Origin: a virus
Virus record (IMG/VR): IMGVR_UViG_3300032241_001846
Coordinates: 1-20,176 of that record
DNA length: 20,176 nt
Strand: one strand, 5' to 3'
Shown piece after piece: positions 6,347 to 12,811 of the stretch. A program made the translations under genes and the position numbers. A model generated the notes under the pieces. The model was not told the DNA's origin and ran no database searches. It was given only the letters and a program-made list of their open reading frames with translations. Position 1 is the first letter of the stretch. Each line of letters opens with the position of its first letter.

Positions 6347-6572
6347 CCTCTTCGTCATCCTCTTCGTCATCCTCTTCCGCGTGATCTTTGAGATAGTGGG
6401 CCAGAGCACCTTTGACGTCCGAGTCGCCCTTGAATGCATCTTTGATATCGTCAGCCGAAATGTCGTTATCGATCAATACCGAAACTATGGCTTCGGCTGC
6501 TTCGTCTCGATCTATCTTGTTTACATAACGTTTAAGTTCGGCCCAAATTTCATTTGCTAATTCTACTGACAT
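6315..6572 (-). CDS. Small acidic protein with Asp/Glu-rich tail, downstream of uvsX
   Basis: An 85-residue protein. A helical N-terminal domain (about residues 1-64, starting MSVELANEIWAELKRYV) is followed by a tail of almost pure Glu and Asp (EEDDEEDDEEDD). The frame is open up to 6653, but the start at 6572 is clear: GGAGG lies seven bases upstream within the end of uvsX and the ATG follows the uvsX stop by two bases. The tail is encoded by a 12-bp tandem repeat. Acidic tails like this mimic DNA or compete for basic patches, as the acidic C-terminus of single-stranded DNA-binding proteins does. A modulator of recombination or of gp32-UvsX exchange is therefore plausible but unproven. I know of no assigned function. 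Confidence 0.85.
   Translation of the reverse strand: MSVELANEIWAELKRYVNKIDRDEAAEAIVSVLIDNDISADDIKDAFKGDSDVKGALAHYLKDHAEEDDEEDDEEDDEDYEDDNY
6339..6374 (-). repeat. Three 12-bp tandem repeats encoding the acidic tail
   Basis: The plus strand reads TTCGTCATCCTC three times without mismatch (6339-6350, 6351-6362, 6363-6374). In the acidic gene each unit encodes Glu-Asp-Asp-Glu. In the +1 frame used by the radical SAM gene it encodes Arg-Met-Thr-Lys and supplies a candidate ATG per unit. Repeat number may vary by slippage without breaking either frame. Confidence 0.9.
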
Positions 6573-6574
6573 CG

Positions 6575-7633
6575 TTATTCCTCCGTGGCTGTTTCTTCTG
6601 TACTTACCGTTTCTTTCTGATTGGCAAAGTCTAGCATGACCTTGTCTAAGCACCCATCCTCGTTAGATTCCCAAGCCTTGCGGAACTGTTTGATAATTTC
6701 ACCATCGCTGGTTACAAACATCAAACGATTGCCATCTTTTTTAAGTAGACCTTTTTTCTCAGCTAGATCAGTTAGACCACTGTAGGGATTCATACCTGTT
6801 TCGTATGGAATCTTGACCTGTACACCTTCAAACGGTTTGGCATAGCGTGTTTTCATTACCTTACAACCAGCACGGATACCCATGACTTCTGAGATCTTGT
6901 TGCCGTCTTCGTCTTCTTTCAGCTTCATTTTTTTCATAGCAACCACAATACTTGATGCATAGATAAAGCCTTGCCCTCCGGAGATTTTATCATCGGGATC
7001 AAACATGTCTTGACTTGCGTAGGTGTGGTTAGTACATACTAGGCCTACATTGTAACTACCAAACATGTTTACACAGTTACGAACCAAAGCTGTAAGTGCT
7101 TTGGGCTTACGACCTAAGTCGCCTTTCATTTCACCTGCATCAAATTGATTAACATCTGTTGGAGTCAATAACATACCCAGACTGTCGATGATAAACATGA
7201 CCTTAGGACGTTCGCCCTCAGGCAGAGCCTTGTAGTCGCTCATAAAGGTCGAGATGGTCTTTGCTACATCATCAATCATGGCCATGCTCAACTTGAGCAA
7301 TTTGTTTTCGCTTGTATCGACACCCAATGCCTTGAGCCAATCTTCGTCCAAGGCATTTTCACTGTCGATTAATATGACAAAAATGCCTTGTTCTTGTGCG
7401 TTGCGAGCAATGTTGCCTGAGCAGATATAGCTTTTACCTGCGCCTGACTCGCCGGCAAATACAGTAACCTTGCCTAGGGGAATACCCTTGTTAAAGTCGC
7501 CTGAGATTAGATAGTTCAAGGCAAAGTTGCCTGTGCTGATCCAATCGGTTGGATCGTTAAATCCAATGCTTAATCCGTCAATGCTTTTGGTAATGTCCTT
7601 GCGGAACTTTGATACGTCAAATGGTTTTGCCAT
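6575..7633 (-). CDS. uvsX: UvsX, RecA-like recombinase
   Basis: A 352-residue RecA/RadA-family ATPase. Walker A GESGAGKS is at residues 61-68 and Walker B VMFIID at 145-150. The catalytic Glu equivalent lies in the IDSENAL segment (90-96), and the DNA-binding loop region follows around 195-225 (NHTYASQDMFDPDDKISGGQG). As in T4, it should form filaments on single-stranded DNA and drive strand exchange for recombination-dependent replication and repair, working with gp32 and a UvsY-type mediator; gp32 lies upstream in this operon and a UvsY-like candidate downstream. Length is slightly below T4 UvsX (about 390). The start has AAGGAA six bases upstream, formed by the last codons of the preceding radical SAM gene. 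The C-terminus is acidic and Thr-rich (STEETATEE). Confidence 0.96.
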   Translation of the reverse strand: MAKPFDVSKFRKDITKSIDGLSIGFNDPTDWISTGNFALNYLISGDFNKGIPLGKVTVFAGESGAGKSYICSGNIARNAQEQGIFVILIDSENALDEDWLKALGVDTSENKLLKLSMAMIDDVAKTISTFMSDYKALPEGERPKVMFIIDSLGMLLTPTDVNQFDAGEMKGDLGRKPKALTALVRNCVNMFGSYNVGLVCTNHTYASQDMFDPDDKISGGQGFIYASSIVVAMKKMKLKEDEDGNKISEVMGIRAGCKVMKTRYAKPFEGVQVKIPYETGMNPYSGLTDLAEKKGLLKKDGNRLMFVTSDGEIIKQFRKAWESNEDGCLDKVMLDFANQKETVSTEETATEE

Positions 7634-7635
7634 GA

Positions 7636-8790
7636 TTACTTTCCTTCTTTAAGTTTGTATAATTCTGTAAAAATCTTACTGCTGTCTACTCCACGTCTTT
7701 GATCCATCGCGGCCAACTGTGCAAATGATCCAGACACGTTTTTCTCAATTGGTTCCTGTATATAATGCAACATGTTTCTGTAACTGTCTTCCAACAAGTA
7801 TCCTGGTTGTTCGGCAATACGCAACTCCAATTTGACTTTTAACAAGTTTAACACATGATCTGGTAAATGTCTAATGTTTAGGTGGTCTGGGTTTATTAAT
7901 GCGCCAATTATGAAACTGTTGTTATGAAACCCCAGTTCCTTTAGGTAATCCACACAGCCAAACACTGTATTGTGATTCAGCAGGAACCATAACATGTTGA
8001 AACTGATCTTATGATCCAGTTGTCTGATGGTGTTTAGGTTATCCAAAAAATCTGACCAGCGGCCGCCAAATCGTATGTATTCAAATTCTTTTTCCGTGGT
8101 CTCAACACTTACTGTCCAATGAACATTTTTAAAACCGCATACAGCATCAAACACACCAGTATCAACCTTGCTAAGATTAGTGTTTATCCTGAGATTAACA
8201 TCGGGATTTAATTTTGCCAATAGTTCAAGATTCTGCTTCATCAGTAAAGGCTCACCACCGGCCAGATACACATGTTTTAATTTGTGAGCATGTTGATAGA
8301 TATAATTTTTAAAATCTTCTTGTTGTTGTTCTGTAGGGTTTGATATAACTGTACCTAATTCGTCGGCCCATCGACTGCTGAATTCTGGACTACAATATAC
8401 ACAGGCTAGATTACAGGTGTTGGTCCAACGTACATCAATGGTTTGTAGATCATGCTGTCCTGGTTGATATAGATCTACCGGAGTTCGTTTAAATTCTTTG
8501 ATGTAGAAAATCCTATCACTGATGATGTCAAACCCGGGTTTGCCATGCTCAAGATCATAGCATGTATGACATCCTGCTGCCGGTGCACCAGCAACAATAT
8601 TTTGCTGTTTGGTCATGTTGGTTGCACCCAGCAAGATCTGTTCGATAGGACGATCTTTAATATTGCCCAAAGCACCAGTGTCAAAATCACTACGGATGCA
8701 ATTTTTTACTGATCCATCTGAGTTGTACATGAGTCCTGTCCAGGGCATGGGGCAAAAGTATGGATTGGTTAAAATATCCTTGGGTGTCAT
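7636..8790 (-). CDS. Radical SAM protein with N-terminal twitch-type cysteine cluster (2 of 4)
   Basis: A 384-residue protein. N-terminal cysteines Cys13 (in YFCPMPW), Cys31, Cys74 and Cys77 form the auxiliary-cluster region. The radical SAM motif CNLACVYC (Cys126, 130, 133) and AGGEP (177-181) follow, with a partial TIM-barrel C-terminal to them. The layout matches what NCBI calls twitch-domain-containing radical SAM proteins, in which the auxiliary module precedes the catalytic domain rather than following it as in SPASM maturases. The family acts on peptides or sugars in other systems; the substrate here is unknown. It lies two bases upstream of uvsX and overlaps the dehydrogenase stop by ATGA, so it is firmly inside the recombination operon. 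Confidence 0.93.
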   Translation of the reverse strand: MTPKDILTNPYFCPMPWTGLMYNSDGSVKNCIRSDFDTGALGNIKDRPIEQILLGATNMTKQQNIVAGAPAAGCHTCYDLEHGKPGFDIISDRIFYIKEFKRTPVDLYQPGQHDLQTIDVRWTNTCNLACVYCSPEFSSRWADELGTVISNPTEQQQEDFKNYIYQHAHKLKHVYLAGGEPLLMKQNLELLAKLNPDVNLRINTNLSKVDTGVFDAVCGFKNVHWTVSVETTEKEFEYIRFGGRWSDFLDNLNTIRQLDHKISFNMLWFLLNHNTVFGCVDYLKELGFHNNSFIIGALINPDHLNIRHLPDHVLNLLKVKLELRIAEQPGYLLEDSYRNMLHYIQEPIEKNVSGSFAQLAAMDQRRGVDSSKIFTELYKLKEGK

Positions 8791-9320
8791 TGTGGGCCTA
8801 GACTGATGTCAGGAATATTCAATTGGTTTTTTGTGGCCATATCCAACAGGTCCAACATGGTCCTGGTCCAGTTATTGACATCAGCTGCTGGTGGTACAGT
8901 TTTTTCCGTACTGGTTGCTATATTGCCAGGTCGTACCAGGGTGATTTTTATGCCAAGACGACGATTGCGTAGTTGGCTTACCGCTTGCTCTAATGCAACT
9001 TTTTGTATTCTATATTGATCCAGACTGGCATCAAATGCCACAGGATCTTGGGTCATCATAGTGCTGATCACTATAATATGTTTATTGGTTCCGGACCAAC
9101 GTCGAGCCATTTCAAACAGGAGTTCAGTTTGTGCATACCCAGCCTGAGCATTATTGACAAACACATCACACGTCTCAATTTGATCACAAATTTTGGGTGT
9201 GTTACGAATGTTATTACCGTCACGTTGGCTAAGTCCTACAACTTCGTGTCCGTCCAAGATGTATTCTTCAGCCAGAGCTTGCCCTATGCCTGCTGTGTGC
9301 CCTGTGATGGCTATTTTCAT
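8787..9320 (-). CDS. Short-chain dehydrogenase/reductase (SDR)
   Basis: A 177-residue Rossmann oxidoreductase, shorter than the usual 250. The cofactor-binding glycine motif TGHTAGIG is at residues 6-13, the NNAQAG motif (variant of NNAG) at 56-61, a catalytic Ser at 86 (VIST) and the YxxxK pair as Tyr103 and Lys107 (YRIQK). RPGNIAT (about 129-135) is the conserved PG loop. All catalytic positions are therefore kept despite the reduced length, and it should be an active NAD(P)-dependent oxidoreductase. Position between two radical SAM genes, overlapping each by ATGA, suggests it reduces or oxidises an intermediate of the same pathway, for example a sugar. The substrate is unknown. Confidence 0.88.
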   Translation of the reverse strand: MKIAITGHTAGIGQALAEEYILDGHEVVGLSQRDGNNIRNTPKICDQIETCDVFVNNAQAGYAQTELLFEMARRWSGTNKHIIVISTMMTQDPVAFDASLDQYRIQKVALEQAVSQLRNRRLGIKITLVRPGNIATSTEKTVPPAADVNNWTRTMLDLLDMATKNQLNIPDISLGPQ

Positions 9321-10228
9321 ATCATACCTCTTAGTTGTTTTTGTTTGCTTATGTATGCCTGCCTGGTCTCAATATTGGTATTATCAACACTCAGCTCATA
9401 AGGATGTTTCAAGTAAGCATAACCGTGATCAATACCATGCTCTTGGGCAAATGCTTGTATGTTTGGCAGGTCAGCAACATTCAATATACTGACCGTGGTC
9501 CATAAATTTAACTTTACTGGCATAGTCTTGTACCGCATCAGGTTGTCATAAAAAGTTTCCCAGGCAATAGGCCAACGCATGTATTCGTGTACTGTGCCGA
9601 TCCCATCACAACTGACTGTGACCGTAACTTCAATACCACGATTGGCAATTTTAGTAAGTTCTTCTAGCACAATATTACAGTTAGTATTGAGTCTAAGTGT
9701 TCTGAGATTGGGTGGCAAGTTGGCCAATATGCGTTTATAATTTTTACTGTAGCTGGGCTCGCCGCCATTGATATCCAAGTGTCTGATGCGTTCTTGGGGT
9801 AACTTCCAGTAAGCTTCACTGTTGTTGACCACAGGAAATTTATCACTGACTAGAGCACCTATTCGAGTACTGCAATCAGGACTACAAGTTTGGCAAGCAG
9901 CATTACACACATTGTCTAGTACACCACCAACTTGTAGATAATCAGAATTGGATTCCAATGCGTCTAATGCAATAGCATGTATTCTAATACTGCTAGGACT
10001 TTCGACCTCAATTTCCTGACAGCGTATACACTCGGCGGGCCACTGGTCTTGAGCAAACTGTTCACGTATATCTTTTAACCAGGTACTGGCGTCCATCTCT
10101 TCCAAAGATCCAAATTTTGCAGGAGCAACCATGTGGCCACATCGACTCACTGTTCCGTCAGGATTAAAACGCACAAAGTGATCAAGTCTAGGACATTGCA
10201 TAGGTTGGTTGTAATATTTGTTGTGCAT
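9317..10228 (-). CDS. Radical SAM protein with N-terminal twitch-type cysteine cluster (3 of 4)
   Basis: 303 residues from the ATG at 10228, the shortest of the four paralogues. N-terminal cysteines 12, 30, 67 and 70 are followed by the radical SAM motif CNAACQTC (Cys108, 112, 115) and NGGEP in the strand after it. In the first motif the aromatic residue usually just before the last cysteine is Thr, which is unusual. The frame is open upstream to a TTG at 10234. No start has a good ribosome-binding site, and an ATG at 10201, giving MQCPRLDHF, is an alternative. The gene overlaps the end of the sulfotransferase-like gene in another frame and overlaps the SDR start by ATGA. It has probably lost part of the C-terminal barrel seen in the longer paralogues. 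Confidence 0.88.
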   Translation of the reverse strand: MHNKYYNQPMQCPRLDHFVRFNPDGTVSRCGHMVAPAKFGSLEEMDASTWLKDIREQFAQDQWPAECIRCQEIEVESPSSIRIHAIALDALESNSDYLQVGGVLDNVCNAACQTCSPDCSTRIGALVSDKFPVVNNSEAYWKLPQERIRHLDINGGEPSYSKNYKRILANLPPNLRTLRLNTNCNIVLEELTKIANRGIEVTVTVSCDGIGTVHEYMRWPIAWETFYDNLMRYKTMPVKLNLWTTVSILNVADLPNIQAFAQEHGIDHGYAYLKHPYELSVDNTNIETRQAYISKQKQLRGMI

Positions 10229-10850
10229 GCCCAATCACATAACTGTAGGCATCTGGGTCTGTTGTGTTTATGTGTTGTAACAACTGTTGGAATGTCATGG
10301 ACTGCCCGATACAGTTGAATATTGCCATGTCGATACGCTGAAACATTTCGTTGTTTTTTATAAAATTAATTTCGTTAATCAGCTCGGCAGTGGGTTCTAT
10401 TACTCCATCTGGTTTTAAATCAAGGCCATCAGCAACAGAATCAATATCATTCATGGATAAAAAATTCAACCGTGTGTCCGCAGAAAGATATCTTGCCAGA
10501 TTTAACAGCCATGAAAATTGTGGACAATAGTGGCGATCTAAATGTAGATAGTTTAGAGCAAACCATTTGACTGTAGATTGATCAAGGGTAGGATGATCTC
10601 GCATGGTGTGCTGTATAAAGGTATTAATTCCAGATATCAGTCTGTCGGAAGGATTTCTAATTATGACGTCAATCGAGTCAAGTTTGTATATCTGCTGATT
10701 AATAAGGATACGACGGTTGTTTTTGATGCGAGATGATAAAAGACTGCTGTGTCCGTTTTTAAAAATAGGATAAACATATCGCTGTGAGGGTATAATTTCT
10801 ATTACCTCACAGCGATCTGCAAAAACTACACGATCTAAATGCGAAAGCAT
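10188..10850 (-). CDS. Sulfotransferase-like protein
   Basis: A 220-residue protein that resembles carbohydrate-type sulfotransferases. VYPIFKNGHSSL (residues 26-37) fits the 5'-phosphosulfate-binding loop, where the usual PKTGSTSL is replaced by a variant with Lys31 and Ser35-Ser36. DVIIRNPSDRLISG (61-74) fits the 3'-phosphate-binding motif, with Arg65 and Ser73. If active it would use PAPS to sulfate a sugar or other hydroxyl, consistent with glycosyltransferases and the SDR in the same region. The assignment rests on these two motifs only; the rest is not recognisable. It starts three bases after the gp32 stop, and its last 41 bases overlap the next radical SAM gene in another frame. A shared fold without catalysis is possible. 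Confidence 0.68.
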   Translation of the reverse strand: MLSHLDRVVFADRCEVIEIIPSQRYVYPIFKNGHSSLLSSRIKNNRRILINQQIYKLDSIDVIIRNPSDRLISGINTFIQHTMRDHPTLDQSTVKWFALNYLHLDRHYCPQFSWLLNLARYLSADTRLNFLSMNDIDSVADGLDLKPDGVIEPTAELINEINFIKNNEMFQRIDMAIFNCIGQSMTFQQLLQHINTTDPDAYSYVIGHAQQILQPTYAMS

Positions 10851-10853
10851 TGA

Positions 10854-11834
10854 TTACTGTTTCTGACGTGCCCGAATCATGGCCAAGATATCCTGAGCAT
10901 TACCACTGGCAGCAGGTTTGGCTTCCACCGGTGCTGATGCTACCGCTGGCTCATCATCAAAATCACTGGTGACAGCAGGTGCGGCTTGTACCGCAGGTGC
11001 TGGAGTATCTTCGTCTACAGCAACAGATGTTGTTGTACCGGCCGGAGCCGTAACACCAGCTGGACGGAAATACTGTCCCCAACGTTCTGTGTCGTAGCTT
11101 TGACCATCAACCGAAGCTTCAAACATCTCTTTGATCACCTTGAGTTCTACTTCGCCTGGTTTCTTAGGCAAGAATGTTGAAAGATCAAACAGGCCGTGTT
11201 CAGCAATGGCCGCTTGTTCAACTTCTGTCAACGCTGTTTCTTTGCGAGCCCACTTGCTTCCGTTGTAGTCAGCAAATCCGCCTTTGGAGCCTTTGCTGAT
11301 GCGGAAGTCCAGACCACGCAAATAGTCAGTTGGCAATTCTTCCAACTCTGGATCCATCAGGGCACCTTTGATAGTGGTAAAGATCTGAGGACCAATGATA
11401 AAACGACGGATTGGGTTAGCCGGAGCCTTGTCGTCATTCAAAGGATTTTCACGTACAAAGCCTTGGAAAATGTAACTACGTTTTTTCCAATACTTACGAC
11501 CCATTTCTTCTAAGGATTTATCCTTGAACCAAGTGCGAACTTCTGTGAGTACAGGACAAGTTTCGCCCCACATTTCTACACATGGTACTTGTACGTAGAC
11601 TTGTTTGGATTCCATTTCACCTTTGACGCCATTGAATGGCAAACGAATCATAGCTCGCTCTTGCCAAAAGAATGTGTTTTTGGTATTACCATCTGGAAGG
11701 AAACGCAGTGTGGCGCTTTGGCCTTCTTCCATGTTCCAGTGTGGGTAAATTGCGGAGTCACCGCCTGTTGAGTTACCGCCTTGTTTTGATTCGCTTGCGG
11801 CCAATCGTGCGCGAATTTCTGCTAAAGATGCCAT
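10854..11834 (-). CDS. 32: gp32, single-stranded DNA-binding protein
   Basis: A 326-residue T4 gp32-type protein, close to T4 length (301). The short basic N-terminal segment (MASLAEIRARLAASES) corresponds to the cooperativity domain. The core follows with RFLPDGN (44-50), an OB-fold region with YWKKRSYIFQGFV (about 115-127) and NPIRRFIIGPQIF (about 140-152), as in gp32 of T4-like cyanophages. The C-terminal tail is Ala/Pro-rich and ends basic (RARQKQ) instead of carrying the strongly acidic T4 tail. The zinc site looks incomplete: Cys85 and the CPV at Cys93 are present, but the second Cys of CPVC is Leu. The protein coats single-stranded DNA and organises UvsX and the replisome. It has a strong promoter and a repeat-bearing leader, suggesting translational autoregulation. 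Confidence 0.94.
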   Translation of the reverse strand: MASLAEIRARLAASESKQGGNSTGGDSAIYPHWNMEEGQSATLRFLPDGNTKNTFFWQERAMIRLPFNGVKGEMESKQVYVQVPCVEMWGETCPVLTEVRTWFKDKSLEEMGRKYWKKRSYIFQGFVRENPLNDDKAPANPIRRFIIGPQIFTTIKGALMDPELEELPTDYLRGLDFRISKGSKGGFADYNGSKWARKETALTEVEQAAIAEHGLFDLSTFLPKKPGEVELKVIKEMFEASVDGQSYDTERWGQYFRPAGVTAPAGTTTSVAVDEDTPAPAVQAAPAVTSDFDDEPAVASAPVEAKPAASGNAQDILAMIRARQKQ

Positions 11835-11839
11835 AATGT

Positions 11840-11896
11840 GTTGCCTTTCTAAGTTTTATGGTTGTTGCCTATCTAAATTTTAGATTCTAGTTGCCT
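11840..11896 (-). promoter_or_regulatory. gp32 mRNA leader with three AGGCAAC repeats (candidate autoregulatory operator)
   Basis: The minus-strand leader contains AGGCAAC three times (11840-11846, 11864-11870, 11890-11896), spaced 24 and 26 bases. The two copies nearest the gene are embedded in a longer near-repeat, roughly TAAAA-TTAGA-AGGCAAC. Only the proximal AGG is placed correctly (nine bases) to act as the ribosome-binding site for the ATG at 11834. A small palindrome, ATCTAAATTTTAGAT, lies at 11871-11885. T4 gp32 represses its own translation by binding an A/U-rich unstructured leader with short repeats, so this array is a candidate operator; that role is inferred. Confidence 0.6.
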
Positions 11897-11928
11897 GTGA
11901 TACTAAAGATAAATGTATTCACTTGTGT

Positions 11929-11957
11929 AGTGTACACGCTTTAATCCTTAGCGTCAA
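11929..11957 (-). promoter_or_regulatory. Sigma70-type promoter for the gp32-uvsX operon
   Basis: The minus strand reads TTGACG (11952-11957), exactly 17 bases, then TACACT (11929-11934). Predicted initiation near 11922 gives a leader of about 88 bases before the gp32 ATG, which contains the AGGCAAC repeats. The hexamers match the host consensus at five and four of six positions. It lies in the only sizeable gap upstream of gp32 (11835-11980), which is otherwise non-coding. Confidence 0.65.
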
Positions 11958-11961
11958 TACA

Positions 11962-11969
11962 TATTTATG
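11962..11969 (-). promoter_or_regulatory. T4-type late promoter candidate upstream of gp32
   Basis: The minus strand carries CATAAATA, one mismatch from the T4 late consensus TATAAATA and a match to the relaxed NATAAATA form. It is immediately upstream of the -35 of the sigma70-type promoter, so gp32 may be transcribed both early and late, as in T4. The motif is short and A/T-rich, so chance occurrence cannot be excluded. Confidence 0.38.
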
Positions 11970-11980
11970 ATCAGTTTGTT

Positions 11981-12811
11981 CTATTTAGAAATTTTAGAAA
12001 CTATATCCCAGATACTGTTATCAACAGTGATTCCGGCATAGTTATGCCACCAGTCACGTCCAAACGCACTATCGGTACAAAAACAGGTACCGCAGATTTT
12101 GGGTTCCTTACCGATAGTGTAATCGGTTTGGAACTGTGTCAGCCCAATATCTTGTTTTAACACTGCCGTTTGGAATGTGGCCAACAGTTCCCATTCACTC
12201 ATAAGATATCGAGGAGTGCCATCAGGATTTAGGTCGCCGCCGAAGTGGGTTATGTGTTGTTGATGCCAATTGATAAAATCACAGCCAACTTGTTGTTCTA
12301 CATAGGATCTCAACTGGATTAAATCTTGAGCCCGCATGGTCTTAAAAGGTGGATGACTAACACATACTTGTTGTTCGGCAAACACGCCAGGTGTTACCTT
12401 TAGAAGAGTTGATACATATTCATTTTGTTGATCTTGTGTAGAGCCACCGCGTGTAATTGTGTAAGGCACAGCATTGTGTGGCACAGGTGCATTAAATTCA
12501 ATATCACCATCGGTAAAAAACCATGTGTCAAAGGGTAGGACCTGATCAAGATACAGTTTAACTATCTGTTGCCGGATCCAGCCTTCGTGTTGAAATGCCT
12601 GTGCTTGGGATAGCTGTGAAACAGGTATAATGTTAGCCGGTGCATATAGATCGGCACAATCTGACAGGTATTCAGGCCACGCATTAGCATCGATGTCATC
12701 TGCTACGACTGTAACAGGCACCTGTGGATGATGCCTAAAATAGGATTGTATTGTGAGAGCCGTTAGCAAAAAATGACCTGGATAGGTCAATACCACCAAC
12801 GGCTGACTCAT
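11981..12811 (-). CDS. DUF6492-like putative glycosyltransferase
   Basis: 276 residues from the ATG at 12811. The frame is open to 12928, but the first 39 codons are the out-of-frame end of the preceding gene and homologue-like sequence begins at MSQPLVVLTYPGHF. The start forms a TAATG overlap with the upstream stop. GWIRQQIVKL (77-86) followed by WFFTDGDIEF (97-106, DGD at 101-103) resembles the conserved core of DUF6492 proteins and the DxD motif of GT-A glycosyltransferases. It probably transfers a sugar to an unknown acceptor. It is the second candidate glycosyltransferase in the window and is the last gene of the packaging block, just before the gp32 promoter. No terminator follows, so read-through into gp32 is likely. 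Confidence 0.75.
   Translation of the reverse strand: MSQPLVVLTYPGHFLLTALTIQSYFRHHPQVPVTVVADDIDANAWPEYLSDCADLYAPANIIPVSQLSQAQAFQHEGWIRQQIVKLYLDQVLPFDTWFFTDGDIEFNAPVPHNAVPYTITRGGSTQDQQNEYVSTLLKVTPGVFAEQQVCVSHPPFKTMRAQDLIQLRSYVEQQVGCDFINWHQQHITHFGGDLNPDGTPRYLMSEWELLATFQTAVLKQDIGLTQFQTDYTIGKEPKICGTCFCTDSAFGRDWWHNYAGITVDNSIWDIVSKISK

Noticed and set aside
6347-6439. Upstream extension of the radical SAM frame to an ATG at 6439
   Set aside because: The extension is the out-of-frame reading of the acidic gene and its tandem repeat (basic RMTK units), without protein-like conservation and without a better ribosome-binding site.
6573-6653. Upstream extension of the acidic-tail gene to 6653
   Set aside because: It lies inside uvsX in another frame. 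The strong GGAGG plus ATG at 6572 defines the start.
9003-9492. Plus-strand open frames of 132 and 99 codons opposite the SDR and a radical SAM gene
   Set aside because: The opposite strand carries clear catalytic motifs in two genes. The plus-strand translations are Cys-rich and motif-free.
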